Positions 50,614 through 62,204 are shown, counted from the first letter of the stretch. The stretch: 64,000 nt of DNA from Hyphomicrobiales bacterium (GCA_004144345.1 SEEL01000018.1:1-64000), one strand, 5' to 3'. Translations and numbers: made by a program. Notes: a model not told the origin generated them from the sequence alone.

Positions 50614-50916
50614 ATGTTCAGGCCGATCGCTATTTCAGCTCTTCTTGCCTTTGTGCCTACCGTAGCGCTGGCGGCGGATTTCCAGCTCACTGTCAAGAAT
50701 GGTTACACCGACGCCGTCAGCGGAATCTCGGTTAGCGGCGGTAAAGTCCATGATTTTAAGCGGGTGCCCGCCAATGGCACGCGCACCTTCACCATCACCC
50801 TTGCGGACGACAAATGCGTCACGAAGGTTTTGATGACCTACGCCAATGGCCAGAGCCAGGACGGAGACTTCGACTTCTGCCAATACGACATGATCACCCT
50901 GGGCTGGGTCGAGTAG
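50614..50916 (+). CDS. Small secreted hypothetical protein
   Basis: Signal peptide MFRPIAISALLAFVPTVALAA; DFQLTVKNGYTDAVSGISVS. Confidence 0.7.
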   Translation: MFRPIAISALLAFVPTVALAADFQLTVKNGYTDAVSGISVSGGKVHDFKRVPANGTRTFTITLADDKCVTKVLMTYANGQSQDGDFDFCQYDMITLGWVE

Positions 50917-50917
50917 C

Positions 50918-51550
50918 CTACAGAAATTCGGCGATCTGCCGGCGGCCGACGCCGGCTTTCTTGAGCCGGCTCCAGGCCGTCTCGAGCGAGCCATTATTGT
51001 CGATGGCGCGCGTCGCGTCCTCGATCACATGGCACTCGAAGCCGGCGGCCATGCCGTCTTCCGCCGTCCAGGCCACGCAGAAATCGGTGGCAAGGCCGCA
51101 GATGAACAGCCGCTTCAGCCCGCGCTCGGTGAGATAGCCGGCCATGCCGGTGAGCGTCGAATGGTCGTTTTCCCGGAAGCCGGAATAGGAATCGATGGTC
51201 TCGCGATAGCCCTTGCGGATCACCGCCTGCACATGGGGGATATCGAGCGAGGTCGAAAACTGCGCGCCCTTGGTGCCGATCACGCAATGGTCGGGCCACA
51301 GCACCTGCGGCCCATAGGGCAGCTCCACCACCTGGAACGGCTCGAGCCCTTCATGGCTCGAAGCGAAGGAAATGTGCCCCTTGGGGTGCCAGTCCTGCGT
51401 CATCACCACATTGCGGAAGCGCCGGGCGAGCGCGTTGACGGGCTCGATGATTTCGTCGCCCCCGGCGACGGCAAGATTGCCGCCGGGGAGGAAGTCATAC
51501 TGGATATCGACGACGATCAGCGCGTCGTCGGCGGTCAGTCGCATCGACAT
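50918..51550 (-). CDS. pncA: Nicotinamidase
   Basis: DALIVVDIQYDFLPGGNLAVAGGDEII; FICGLATDFCVAWTAEDG. Confidence 0.96.
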   Translation of the reverse strand: MSMRLTADDALIVVDIQYDFLPGGNLAVAGGDEIIEPVNALARRFRNVVMTQDWHPKGHISFASSHEGLEPFQVVELPYGPQVLWPDHCVIGTKGAQFSTSLDIPHVQAVIRKGYRETIDSYSGFRENDHSTLTGMAGYLTERGLKRLFICGLATDFCVAWTAEDGMAAGFECHVIEDATRAIDNNGSLETAWSRLKKAGVGRRQIAEFL

Positions 51551-51559
51551 CCGTGGGGC

Positions 51560-51946
51560 CTACTGAGCAGAGGGAGCCGCGTCGCCCGGGGGCGGCAGCA
51601 GGGCAATGCAATCTTCGAAGCTGTAGCGGGCGCCCTCGCCATTGCCGGTCACCACGGGGGTCACTTCGGCCAGCAGATCGGCCTTCACCTTGTCCACCGC
51701 TTCCTGGGTGAAGCCGGCATCGAGATGGGCCTGCGTCGCATTGTCCGTCAGCACGGCGCCGCCGTCGATGAAGCTCTGCGCCTGTGCCAGCTGTTCCTCG
51801 GTCACGCCCTCGGGCGGGCTGCCGAACGCCACGCTCAGCGCGGTGCCGCACCACAGCTGCTTGGTAACGTCGTCGGAAACGGTCTGGGCGAAAGCGCCGG
51901 TGGTCAGCAAGGCCGACGCAACGGCAAAGGCGATAAGCCTGTTCAT
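51560..51946 (-). CDS. Secreted hypothetical protein
   Basis: Signal peptide MNRLIAFAVASALLTTGAFAQ. Confidence 0.7.
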   Translation of the reverse strand: MNRLIAFAVASALLTTGAFAQTVSDDVTKQLWCGTALSVAFGSPPEGVTEEQLAQAQSFIDGGAVLTDNATQAHLDAGFTQEAVDKVKADLLAEVTPVVTGNGEGARYSFEDCIALLPPPGDAAPSAQ

Positions 51947-52009
51947 GGAAAAGTTCCTGTTGCAGGGGGGTTAAAGCATATCGGCGCCAACGCGCCAAGG
52001 AAGGACACA

Positions 52010-52053
52010 GCGGTTGGCCAAGCGAGACCTCTTGGACTCGTTTGGCCTGAGCC
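52010..52053 (+). repeat. Copy B of the 44-nt hairpin repeat
   Basis: agcggttggccaagcgagacctcttggactcgtttggcctgagc; 11-bp outer stem. Confidence 0.7.
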
Positions 52054-52067
52054 AGGGTAGGAAGCTA

Positions 52068-52110
52068 CCGGTTGGCCAGCGAGACCTCTTGGACTCGTTT
52101 GGACACAGCG
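52068..52110 (+). repeat. Copy C of the 44-nt hairpin repeat, tandem to B with 58-bp period
   Basis: accggttggccagcgagacctcttggactcgtttggacacagc. Confidence 0.7.
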
Positions 52111-52225
52111 CGGTAGGATCGCCTGGACAGAGCCAGAGCGGAGCATCCGTTGGTCACCATGGCCGACCTAATGTGGCTGAACGACGACAGTGCCTAAACG
52201 CCCGGAAAATAGCTCTAGGGCGGCG

Positions 52226-52255
52226 CTTGCAGGGCCAAAATACCGCCCCTATATA
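52226..52255 (+). promoter_or_regulatory. Putative RpoH-type dnaK promoter CTTG-N18-CCTATATA
   Basis: cttgcagggccaaaataccgcccctatata, about 125 bp upstream of dnaK. Confidence 0.55.
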
Positions 52256-52381
52256 CCGGCCAAGGCCCGATCATGGGTCAGTTTCCAAATTCAGCGAGGA
52301 GCCCGGTTCCCTTCGGGGGACGTCCGAACTGCCGAAGTCTGAGGAGTTCGGTTCCGGGTTCGCTTAGGAAAGAGGCAGAGT

Positions 52382-54289
<1,908 letters not shown>

Positions 54290-54405
54290 TTGACCGGGCC
54301 TCTGGCCAATTCAAGGGAAGCGCTGCGGAGCAACACCGCGGCGCTTTCCGCTTTCGGGGGCCTTCCGCCCTCGCCCAAACGCGAATACCTAGTGCAGATT
54401 GATAA

Positions 54406-54449
54406 TGCGCTTGGCCGAGCGCACCGGCTTCGGGCCGATCGGACAGGGC
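54406..54449 (+). repeat. Copy D (divergent) of the 44-nt repeat
   Basis: tgcgcttggccgagcgcaccggcttcgggccgatcggacagggc. Confidence 0.55.
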
Positions 54450-54540
54450 ATCAAAAAACGATGGCGAAGCGCGACAACCCGCGCAGGCGCCGGATAGCGG
54501 GCATGATCGAGAATCTTCCAGTCGGGACCAGGGTCCCCAA

Positions 54541-54584
54541 AGCGGTTGGTCGAGCGGACGTTCTTACGGCCGGTCGAACAGGGC
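54541..54584 (+). repeat. Copy E of the 44-nt repeat, ending 10 nt before dnaJ
   Basis: agcggttggtcgagcggacgttcttacggccggtcgaacagggc. Confidence 0.65.
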
Positions 54585-54594
54585 GTGGGGTCTG

Positions 54595-55743
54595 ATGGCT
54601 ACCAAGCGCGACTTTTACGATGTGCTGGGTGTGCCCAAGGGCTCCGATGAGGCGGCCCTCAAGGGCGCCTACCGCAAGCTGGCCATGCAGTTCCACCCGG
54701 ATCGCAATCCGGGCAATGCCGACGCCGAGCATAAGTTCAAGGAAATCAACGAAGCCTACGACACGCTGAAGGATCCCCAGAAGCGCGCCGCCTATGACCG
54801 CTTCGGTCACGCCGCCTTCGAGAATGGCAGCCGTGGCCCGCAGGGCGGACCCGGCTTCGGCCCCGAATTCTCCTCCTCCATGTCCGATATCTTCGAGGAC
54901 ATCTTCGGCGACTTCATGGGCGGCAATGGCGGCGGCCGTCGCGGCGGCGGCCAGCAGTCGCGCCTGCGCGGTTCCGATCTGCGCTACAATCTCGAAATCG
55001 CACTCGAGGAAGCCTATTCCGGCCACACCGTCGAGATCGACGTGCCCACCCTCGTCACCTGCAAGACCTGCGATGGCGGCGGCGCCAAGCCCGGTACCGG
55101 CATGTCCACCTGCAAGCATTGCAGCGGGCACGGCAAGGTTCGCGCGGCGCAGGGCTTCTTCACCATCGAGCGCACCTGCCCGGTCTGCCAGGGCCGCGGC
55201 CAGATGCTCGATCAGCCCTGCACCGATTGCGGTGGCCAGGGCCGCAAGCAGGAAAACCGCAAGCTCAGCGTCGATATCCCGCGCGGCATCGAGGATGGCA
55301 CCCGCATCCGTCTCGCCAATGAAGGTGAAGCGGGCCTGCGCGGCGGCCCGCCCGGCGATCTCTACATCTTCATTTCGGTCAAGCCGCACGACCTCTTCCA
55401 TCGTGACGGCGCCGATCTCTATGCGCGCGTCCCCATCGCCATGACCACGGCGGCGCTCGGCGGCGAATTCGAAGTGCCCACCCTAGATGGCGCCCGCGCC
55501 AAGGTGAAAGTCTCGCCCGGCACCCAGCCCGGCCAGCGCGTTCGCCTCAAATCGAAGGGCATGCCCGTGCTGCGCTCCAAGGATCAGGGCGATCTCTACG
55601 TCCAGCTCGACGTCGAGACCCCGCAGAACCTCAACAAGCGCCAGCGCGAACTGCTCGAAGAATTCCACCGCGCCACGACGAAAGACACGTCACCCACCTC
55701 CGACGGTTTCTTCGCCAAGCTCGGCAAGCTGTTCGAAAGCTGA
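54595..55743 (+). CDS. dnaJ: Molecular chaperone DnaJ
   Basis: J-domain with HPDRNPG; four CxxCxGxG-type zinc motifs. Confidence 0.99.
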   Translation: MATKRDFYDVLGVPKGSDEAALKGAYRKLAMQFHPDRNPGNADAEHKFKEINEAYDTLKDPQKRAAYDRFGHAAFENGSRGPQGGPGFGPEFSSSMSDIFEDIFGDFMGGNGGGRRGGGQQSRLRGSDLRYNLEIALEEAYSGHTVEIDVPTLVTCKTCDGGGAKPGTGMSTCKHCSGHGKVRAAQGFFTIERTCPVCQGRGQMLDQPCTDCGGQGRKQENRKLSVDIPRGIEDGTRIRLANEGEAGLRGGPPGDLYIFISVKPHDLFHRDGADLYARVPIAMTTAALGGEFEVPTLDGARAKVKVSPGTQPGQRVRLKSKGMPVLRSKDQGDLYVQLDVETPQNLNKRQRELLEEFHRATTKDTSPTSDGFFAKLGKLFES

Positions 55744-55755
55744 TCCGGCGCCGCC

Positions 55756-56136
55756 ATGGAGTTCACCAGACTCGAAACGGCGGCGCTCGCGCAATTCACG
55801 GCATATTACGCGCACGAATTTCCCGCGCTGGGCGAGCATCTGAGGCACGCCCGGCCCGTGGCGCGCCTCAACACCGGCAATGGCTTCTATACCGATCTGG
55901 CGGTGGCGCTCCACCTGCCACGACTAGAATGCGATTCGCCTCTCGATAACCTCACCTGCCGTTTCGACGGAATGAAAGAGGGTCTCGAGCTGTTACTCTT
56001 CTTCAGGAACGGTGCAGCCTCTCTGCTCGAAGGCTACGCCATCGCCGGCGAGGACACATCCTCGATCGATCTCGTCACTTCTGGCTTCAGCGACATCGTC
56101 CCGCTCTGGCCCGCACGGAAAGACACAAATGGCTGA
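55756..56136 (+). CDS. Hypothetical protein
   Basis: 126 aa ORF between dnaJ and the FMN reductase. Confidence 0.6.
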   Translation: MEFTRLETAALAQFTAYYAHEFPALGEHLRHARPVARLNTGNGFYTDLAVALHLPRLECDSPLDNLTCRFDGMKEGLELLLFFRNGAASLLEGYAIAGEDTSSIDLVTSGFSDIVPLWPARKDTNG

Positions 56137-56695
56137 CCCGACATCCCGCACCGCCATCACCCTCTGTGGCTCGCTTCGCGCCGGCTCGATCAACGAAGTG
56201 CTGCGCCAGCACATGTCGAAGAAGCTGCGCGAGGCCGGCGTTGATGTCACCGATCTCGATCTGGCCGATTTCGACATGCCGGTCTTCAATCAGGATCTTG
56301 AGGCCGGGCACACGCCCGAGGCTGCGGTGCGTCTCGCCGAACTGTTCCGCTCGCACGACATCGTCCTCATTATCTCGCCCGAATATAATGGCGGCGTTAC
56401 CCCGTTGGTCGCCAACACCATTTCGTGGATCTCGCGGCAGAAGCCGAGCCCGTTCCGGCATGCCATCTTCGGCATCGGCGGCGTCAGCAACGGCAAATAC
56501 GGCACCATCTTCGGCCTCTCCCACCTGCGCGATACGCTGAGCAAGGTCGGCGCGCTGGTGGTGCCGACGCTGCTCGGTCTCGGCCCCTTCGAGGACGCCA
56601 TCGACGCCGATGGCAATCCCACCGAATCCGGCATCCAGTGGAAGGTCGGCCAGATGGTGAAGGAGCTCACCCATTTCTCGCGCGGCGGCATCTGA
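56129..56695 (+). CDS. NADPH-dependent FMN reductase family protein
   Basis: LCGSLRAGSINEVLRQHMSKKL; ISPEYNGGVTPLVANTISWIS. Confidence 0.92.
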   Translation: MADPTSRTAITLCGSLRAGSINEVLRQHMSKKLREAGVDVTDLDLADFDMPVFNQDLEAGHTPEAAVRLAELFRSHDIVLIISPEYNGGVTPLVANTISWISRQKPSPFRHAIFGIGGVSNGKYGTIFGLSHLRDTLSKVGALVVPTLLGLGPFEDAIDADGNPTESGIQWKVGQMVKELTHFSRGGI

Positions 56696-57204
56696 TGCTT
56701 GAGACACCGCGCCTGAAGCTGGTGCCGCACGCGCCGGAATATTTCGAGGCCTATGCCGAGTTCTGGTCGAAAGACCCCGGCCCCTTCCTCCGCGGCCTCG
56801 CCCCCATGCATCAGTCCGACGCCTGGACGCGCCTGCTTCGCCATTACGGCCACTGGACCGCCTTCGGTTACGGTCCCTTCCTCGGCTTCGACGAGAACAA
56901 CGTTCTGGTGGCCGAGGCCGGTTATCTCGATTTCAAGCGCGGCGTCTCACCGCGCTTCGATGGCGTGCCCGAGGGCATGTGGAAGATCGACCTCGCCTAC
57001 CACGGGCTGGGTCTTGCCACTGAAACCATGGCCGCCATCACCGCCTGGTACGATTCCCGGCGGATCGCCCCCCGCGCCGTCTGCATGATCGACCCGGCCA
57101 ACACCGCCTCGATCAAGGTCGCCCAGCGCCTCGGCTTCACCGAATTCGGGAGCACCACCTACCGCGACACCCCCGTCACCCTGTTCGAGCGCCCCGCGCC
57201 CTGA
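56695..57204 (+). CDS. GNAT-family N-acetyltransferase
   Basis: ETPRLKLVPHAPEYFEAYAEFW; GLATETMAAITAW; NTASIKVAQRLGF. Confidence 0.9.
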   Translation: MLETPRLKLVPHAPEYFEAYAEFWSKDPGPFLRGLAPMHQSDAWTRLLRHYGHWTAFGYGPFLGFDENNVLVAEAGYLDFKRGVSPRFDGVPEGMWKIDLAYHGLGLATETMAAITAWYDSRRIAPRAVCMIDPANTASIKVAQRLGFTEFGSTTYRDTPVTLFERPAP

Positions 57205-57223
57205 AGCCTGTCTCGCTTGCCGC

Positions 57224-57826
57224 TCAGCGGAACGGCGCGAGAGTGTCCAGCAGGGACATGCCCGCCATCCAGTGTTTCGCCTGCCAGCCCGCAAGCCGCG
57301 CACCCTCGACATTGGGCAGCGTGTCGTCCACCAGCACCAGCTGTTCGGCCGCTTCCCCTACTTGGACTGCAGCGCGCTCGAAGAACGCGGGCTCTGGCTT
57401 TCGCGCGCCCAGCGCCGCCGAATAGACGATGCCATCGAGATGGGCGCCAAGGCCGAGCGTCTCCATCAGCCAGTGCGCCCGCAGATGCTCCTGATTGGTC
57501 GCCAGCATCACGCGCAGCCCCGCCGCCCGCAGTTCACCGATGTCGTCGAGCATGCCGGGGGTCAGGCGTGAATCGTTGCTGAACCAATAGTCGATGAGGG
57601 TCTGCGCCTCGATCTGCGGCGCGATGTCGGCCAGCACGTCCGTCAGGCGCGGCAGCATCGGCTCGCGGCCCGTCACGATCGCCGTCCAGTGGCGCTCGAA
57701 GAATGCCGCCTTCAGCAGTGGCAAGGGCAGGCCCAGATCGGTCTCGAGGTCGGTGAACAGCGGCTTGCCGTCCTGCGGCCGCCCGCTGATGAGCACGCCA
57801 TCGACATCCAGCATCAGGACTTTCAC
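57224..57826 (-). CDS. HAD-family hydrolase
   Basis: KVLMLDVDGVLISGRP; VMLATNQEHLRAHWLMETLGLGAHLDGIVYSAALGARKPEPAFF; GTG start inferred. Confidence 0.88.
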   Translation of the reverse strand: MKVLMLDVDGVLISGRPQDGKPLFTDLETDLGLPLPLLKAAFFERHWTAIVTGREPMLPRLTDVLADIAPQIEAQTLIDYWFSNDSRLTPGMLDDIGELRAAGLRVMLATNQEHLRAHWLMETLGLGAHLDGIVYSAALGARKPEPAFFERAAVQVGEAAEQLVLVDDTLPNVEGARLAGWQAKHWMAGMSLLDTLAPFR

Positions 57827-58071
57827 TTCGCCTCGCGCGCCAGCTTCTCGCGCTGCGTCACGGTCAGCCTGTGCCACCGCACCCCGCGTACCGCCCCGGC
57901 CAGCGCATAACGCGTCGACACGCACGCATCATCGGGCAGCACATGGCGGATACGCCTGAACGCCTCGGCGTCGCCGATCTCCGTCAGCTGTTCCGCCGTC
58001 TCGACGCCCGCCTCGCGCAGCCGTCCCGCCAGCACCTTGCCGATATTGGGCAGATGTTCGAGCGCACTCAT
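57823..58071 (-). CDS. TfoX C-terminal domain-like helix-hairpin-helix protein
   Basis: LPNIGKVLAGRLREAGVETAEQLTEIGDAEAFRRIR. Confidence 0.85.
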   Translation of the reverse strand: MSALEHLPNIGKVLAGRLREAGVETAEQLTEIGDAEAFRRIRHVLPDDACVSTRYALAGAVRGVRWHRLTVTQREKLAREAK

Positions 58072-58520
58072 CGTCCATGTCCTCCCCCCGGCAGGTGGCC
58101 GTCGAGCCCGAACAGCTCCACCGCATCTTCCAGCGCCGCTTTCAGCGCATCGAGCCGCGCCGGATCGGTCTCGATCTCGCGCAGCCGGTTCGGCCCGGCC
58201 ATCGGCGCCCGCGCCACCAGCTCGCGTCCCTTGTCGGTCAGTGCCACATTGCGCGCCCGCTTGTCCCGCTCGTCGCGGCTGACGCTCACCAGCCCCATCA
58301 CCCGCAATTCGTCGATCGCCTGGCCCAGCGTCGCCGGATGCATCACCAGCGATTTGCGCAGCGCCGCCAGCGGCAGGGCAGGGCGCTCGGCCAAGAGCCG
58401 CAGCACCGCCAGCTGCAGCCCGGTCACCCCGAACTCCTTGCGAAGCGTCTGGTTGAAATTCTGAATCGCCTGGTCCAGCCGGACCCAGGCGACAATCGCC
58501 GACAAAGCCTGCATCTGCAT
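58068..58520 (-). CDS. MarR-family regulator
   Basis: winged helix LAVLRLLAERPALPLAALRKSLVMHPATLGQAIDELRVMGLVSVSRDERDKRARNVALTDKG. Confidence 0.9.
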   Translation of the reverse strand: MQMQALSAIVAWVRLDQAIQNFNQTLRKEFGVTGLQLAVLRLLAERPALPLAALRKSLVMHPATLGQAIDELRVMGLVSVSRDERDKRARNVALTDKGRELVARAPMAGPNRLREIETDPARLDALKAALEDAVELFGLDGHLPGGGHGR

Positions 58521-58612
58521 AGCAATCCTATGCCACCATAATAGCCGCGCCGGAAGGGGCTCGCAGGTGCTATGCCGCCATAATACCGGCAATTCTGTCA
58601 GTCGGCACGGAT

Positions 58613-58643
58613 ACCCTCTCCCGCCTGCGGGTGAGGGGGGACC
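58613..58643. repeat. Palindromic intergenic module CCTCTCCCGCCTGCGGGTGAGGGGGGACC
   Basis: Same module as 50466, directly followed by a 44-nt repeat. Confidence 0.7.
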
Positions 58644-58648
58644 GCCCA

Positions 58649-58692
58649 AGCGGTTGGACGAGCCAGCCTTCTTGGGCTGGATCGGACAGAGC
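58649..58692 (+). repeat. Copy F of the 44-nt hairpin repeat
   Basis: agcggttggacgagccagccttcttgggctggatcggacagagc; 9 of 10 paired stem. Confidence 0.7.
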
Positions 58693-58807
58693 ACAAGAAT
58701 GCAACCGGGTGGGAGAGGGGTGCACCTTGCACCGGCCCCCGGATCGGGCTTCCCGCCTTGCCACCCGCCGCCAACTCAGGCAGAAGCGGCAAAATCGGAG
58801 ATCGCCC

Positions 58808-59503
58808 ATGACCGGTACACTGATCGTCGCCCTCGATGTGGATAGCCGCAGGGAGGCCGAGTCGCTCGTGTCCGCCCTCGATGGCACCGCCGACTTCTTC
58901 AAGATCGGCTACCAGCTGTTTTACGGCGGTGACGGCTTCGCCCTCGGCAAGGATCTGCTCCGCGCCGGCAAGCGCGTGTTCTTCGACCTCAAGCTCCTCG
59001 ATATCGACAACACCGTCGAACGCGGCGTCGCCGCCATCGCCGGGACGGGCGCCACGATGCTCACCGTCCACGCCTACCCCCAATGCATGCGCGCCGCCGT
59101 CAAAGGCGCCGCCGGCACCGGTCTCACCATCCTCGGCGTCTCCGTGCTCACCTCGATGGACGACAATGACGTCGCGGAGGCCGGCTTCGCCCGCGACACC
59201 GCCGGCCTCGTCTCGCTGCGCGCCGGCCAGGCCCGCGCCGCCGGCATTGGCGGTCTCGTCTGCTCGCCGCTCGAGGCCGAAATGGTCCGCTCGATCGTCG
59301 GGCCCGGCATGGCCATCGTCACCCCCGGCATCCGCCCCGCCGGTGCCGCCGCCGGCGACCAGAAGCGCATCCTCGGCCCGGCCGAGGCGCTCGCCGCCGG
59401 TGCTAGCCATCTCGTTGTCGGCCGCCCGATCACGGCGTCAGCCGATCCCGCCGAAGCCGCCCGCCGCATCGTTGCCGAAATGCACGGCCACGCCTTTGCC
59501 TGA
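58808..59503 (+). CDS. pyrF: Orotidine-5'-phosphate decarboxylase
   Basis: LIVALDVDSRREAESLVSALDGTADFFKIGYQL; FFDLKLLDIDNTV. Confidence 0.97.
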   Translation: MTGTLIVALDVDSRREAESLVSALDGTADFFKIGYQLFYGGDGFALGKDLLRAGKRVFFDLKLLDIDNTVERGVAAIAGTGATMLTVHAYPQCMRAAVKGAAGTGLTILGVSVLTSMDDNDVAEAGFARDTAGLVSLRAGQARAAGIGGLVCSPLEAEMVRSIVGPGMAIVTPGIRPAGAAAGDQKRILGPAEALAAGASHLVVGRPITASADPAEAARRIVAEMHGHAFA

Positions 59504-59550
59504 GGCACCCGCCGGTGGAATAGTGCGGCTGTGACGCGTAAGGAACTGCC

Positions 59551-60366
59551 ATGACCGATCTTCGCATTGCCATCGCCGGCGCCGGTGGGCGCATGGGCGC
59601 CGCCAACATCCGCGCCGTCGCCGCCACCCCCGGCCTCGTCGTCCACGCCGCCTTCGACCGTCCCGGCTCATCGGCCATTGGCCGCGACGCCGGCGACTGG
59701 GCCGGCATCGACACGCTCGGCGTCACCATCGGCGACAATGCCGAAGCCGCGCTGGCGGGCGCCGACGGCCTCATCGATTTCACCGCCCCGGCGGTCAGCG
59801 TGCTGCTCTCCGAACTCGCGGCGCCGCGCGGCCTCATCCACATCATCGGCACCACCGGCTGCTCGCGCGAGGAAGACTGGGCCATCCAGAAGGCCGGCTC
59901 GGCCGGTGCGCGCATCGTCAAGGCGGGCAATTTCTCGCTCGGCCTCAATGTGCTGCTCGGCCTCGTGCGCCAGGCGGCGCAGGCGCTGCCGGATTACGAC
60001 ATCGAGATCCTCGAAATGCACCACAGCAAGAAGGTCGATGCCCCCTCGGGCACGGCGTTGATGCTGGGCGAAGCGGCCGCCGAGGGCCGCGGCATCGATC
60101 TGGCGCAGCATTCCGTGCGCGTCCGGGATGGCCACACCGGCCCGCGCGAAGCCGGCACCATCGGCTTTGCCACGCTCCGCGGCGGCAATGTCGTCGGCGA
60201 TCACAGCGTCATCTTTGCCGGCGAGAACGAGCGCATCGACATTGCGCATCACGCTGCCGATCGCGGCATGTTCGCGGCGGGCGCGGTCAAGGCCATGCTC
60301 TGGGCCGCCAACCAGCCGCCGGGATTTTACGATATGGCCGACGTGCTCGGCTTCAAGGGGAACTGA
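59551..60366 (+). CDS. dapB: 4-hydroxy-tetrahydrodipicolinate reductase
   Basis: [45 protein letters not shown]. Confidence 0.98.
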   Translation: MTDLRIAIAGAGGRMGAANIRAVAATPGLVVHAAFDRPGSSAIGRDAGDWAGIDTLGVTIGDNAEAALAGADGLIDFTAPAVSVLLSELAAPRGLIHIIGTTGCSREEDWAIQKAGSAGARIVKAGNFSLGLNVLLGLVRQAAQALPDYDIEILEMHHSKKVDAPSGTALMLGEAAAEGRGIDLAQHSVRVRDGHTGPREAGTIGFATLRGGNVVGDHSVIFAGENERIDIAHHAADRGMFAAGAVKAMLWAANQPPGFYDMADVLGFKGN

Positions 60367-60368
60367 TA

Positions 60369-60980
60369 ATGGCCGGAACGCTGATCCTCGTCCGTCATGG
60401 CGAGAGCGAGTGGAATCTCAAGAACCTCTTCACCGGCTGGAAGAACCCCGATCTCACCGAAAAAGGCATCGGCGAAGCCACGGCCACCGGCGCCAAGCTC
60501 AAGGCCGCCGGCCTCGTGCCCGACGCCTATTTCACCTCGGCGCTGCGCCGCGCCCAGCACACGCTCGACCTCATCCTTGCCGAGCTCGGCATCGTCAATG
60601 TCGTGATCGTCAGGAACCAGGCGCTCAACGAGCGCGACTATGGCGATCTCGCCGGTCTCAACAAGGCCGATGCCGCCAAGCAATGGGGCGATGAGCAGGT
60701 CCACATCTGGCGTCGCTCCTACGACATCCCGCCGCCCGGCGGTGAATCGCTGAAGGACACCGCGGCCCGCACGCTGCCCTATTACGAAGAACACATCCTG
60801 CCGCTGGTCCAGGCCGGCAAGACCGTCCTCGTCGCCGCCCACGGCAATTCATTACGCTCCATGGTCATGGCCATCGAGAACCTCAGCCCCGACGAAATCC
60901 TGAAGCGCGAAATCGCCACCGGCGAACCCGTGCTCTACCGCATCGGCACGTCGGGAAGGCTCGAAAAGGCGGAACTGTAA
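60369..60980 (+). CDS. gpmA: 2,3-bisphosphoglycerate-dependent phosphoglycerate mutase
   Basis: [41 protein letters not shown]. Confidence 0.97.
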   Translation: MAGTLILVRHGESEWNLKNLFTGWKNPDLTEKGIGEATATGAKLKAAGLVPDAYFTSALRRAQHTLDLILAELGIVNVVIVRNQALNERDYGDLAGLNKADAAKQWGDEQVHIWRRSYDIPPPGGESLKDTAARTLPYYEEHILPLVQAGKTVLVAAHGNSLRSMVMAIENLSPDEILKREIATGEPVLYRIGTSGRLEKAEL

Positions 60981-60984
60981 TAGG

Positions 60985-61005
60985 GGTGGGGCACCGAGCC
61001 CCACC
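60985..61005. terminator. Convergent stem-loop between gpmA and ada-like gene
   Basis: GGTGGGGC-ACCGA-GCCCCACC, 8-bp stem. Confidence 0.65.
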
Positions 61006-61007
61006 AG

Positions 61008-61877
61008 CTACGCGGCAATGACTCCGGCTTCCCAGCCAAGGATCGCGCGCTTGCGCGGCACGCCCCAGTGATAGCCGGTCAGCGCCCCGGTCGAGCCGAC
61101 CACCCGGTGGCACGGCACCACGAAGCTGATCGGGTTCTTGCCCACCGCCGCGCCCACCGCGCGTGAGGCGCTCGGCCTGCCGATATGCTCGGCCACATCA
61201 TGATAGGTCGTGGCGCGGCCCACCGGTATCTTCAGCAGCGTCTCCCACACCTTCACCTCGAAATCGGTGCCGATCAGCACCAGCTTCACCGGCTGCTGCG
61301 GGTCCCAGCGGCCGGGCTCGAACACCCGTGCCGCCACCGGCGCCACCTTCGCATCGTCGCGGACAAACCGCGCATTCGGCCAGCGGTCGCGCAAATCCTC
61401 GAAGGCCGCCTCGATGCTTGTCTCGCCATCGGCAAAGCCGATCCCGGCCAACCCATAATCCGTGACGACAAGCACCGCCGTGCCGAACGGCGAGGGCGCC
61501 GCGCCCCACACCATGTCGAGCCCCGCGCCGCGCTGCCGGAACGCGCCCGGCGGCATCGCCTCATAGGTCACGAACAGATCGTGCAGCCGCGAGGTCGAGC
61601 TCAGCCCCACCGCATAAGTTGTCGCCAGCACGCTTTCCTTTTCGGCCAGCAGGCGCTTGGCATGATTGAGCGCCACCGCCTGCGCAAAACTCTTCGGCGT
61701 CAGCCCGCACCAGCGCCGGAAGAGATCGGTCAATTGCCGCTCGCTCATCCCGAGCGAACGCGAAAAGCGCGCCAGATCCACATCCTCCGCCCCGGTCTCG
61801 CTCAGATAGGCGATCGCCGCGCGGACGGTCTCGTAATCATCTTGAGGGGTAAAAGTCGGGTGCTGTGTCATGCCCAT
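61008..61877 (-). CDS. Bifunctional AraC-type regulator/methylated-DNA--protein-cysteine methyltransferase (Ada-like)
   Basis: AraC HTH then NPISFVVPCHRVVGSTGALTGYHWGVPRKRAILGWE. Confidence 0.95.
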   Translation of the reverse strand: MGMTQHPTFTPQDDYETVRAAIAYLSETGAEDVDLARFSRSLGMSERQLTDLFRRWCGLTPKSFAQAVALNHAKRLLAEKESVLATTYAVGLSSTSRLHDLFVTYEAMPPGAFRQRGAGLDMVWGAAPSPFGTAVLVVTDYGLAGIGFADGETSIEAAFEDLRDRWPNARFVRDDAKVAPVAARVFEPGRWDPQQPVKLVLIGTDFEVKVWETLLKIPVGRATTYHDVAEHIGRPSASRAVGAAVGKNPISFVVPCHRVVGSTGALTGYHWGVPRKRAILGWEAGVIAA

Positions 61878-61932
61878 TCAAATAGGCCCCGCCGTCAGGA
61901 GAAACGACCCGGTTTTCACGCAGTCGGCACGA

Positions 61933-61992
61933 ATATCCTCCCCCGTGCAACGGGGGAGGGGGACCGCGTAGCGGTGGTGGGGGCGGTCGAGA
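61933..61992. repeat. Palindromic element CCTCCCCCGTGCAACGGGGGAGGGGGACCGCGTAGCGGTGGTGGGGG
   Basis: Two adjacent stem-loops. Confidence 0.75.
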
Positions 61993-62017
61993 ACACCGCG
62001 TCTCGTTGCACCCACAA

Positions 62018-62099
62018 CGTCATTCCCGCGCAGGCGGGAATCCAGAAACCACAACCACCATGCCGACTTCCCTGGATCCCCGCCTGCGCGGGGATGACG
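62018..62099. repeat. Inverted pair of dRS3-like palindromes (MITE-like)
   Basis: CGTCATTCCCGCGCAGGCGGGAATCCAG and CTGGATCCCCGCCTGCGCGGGGATGACG, 28-nt inverted ends. Confidence 0.8.
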
Positions 62100-62112
62100 C
62101 AGTGGGCTGCCT

Positions 62113-62175
62113 ACCCCACCCACCACGCTACGCGTGGTCCCCCCTCCCCAGCGCTACGCGCCGAGGAGGGAGACC
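62113..62175. repeat. Inverse-orientation GGGGACC palindromic element
   Basis: ccccacccaccacgctacgcgtggtccccctcccc. Confidence 0.7.
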
Positions 62176-62204
62176 TGACTGCGGGCACCTTGAGTGGAGC
62201 CCAT

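Noticed and set aside
48075-52381. CIRCE operator for HrcA
   Set aside because: No TTAGCACTC-N9-GAGTGCTAA was found near hrcA, grpE or dnaK; agcactagcgct at 50494 is not a match.
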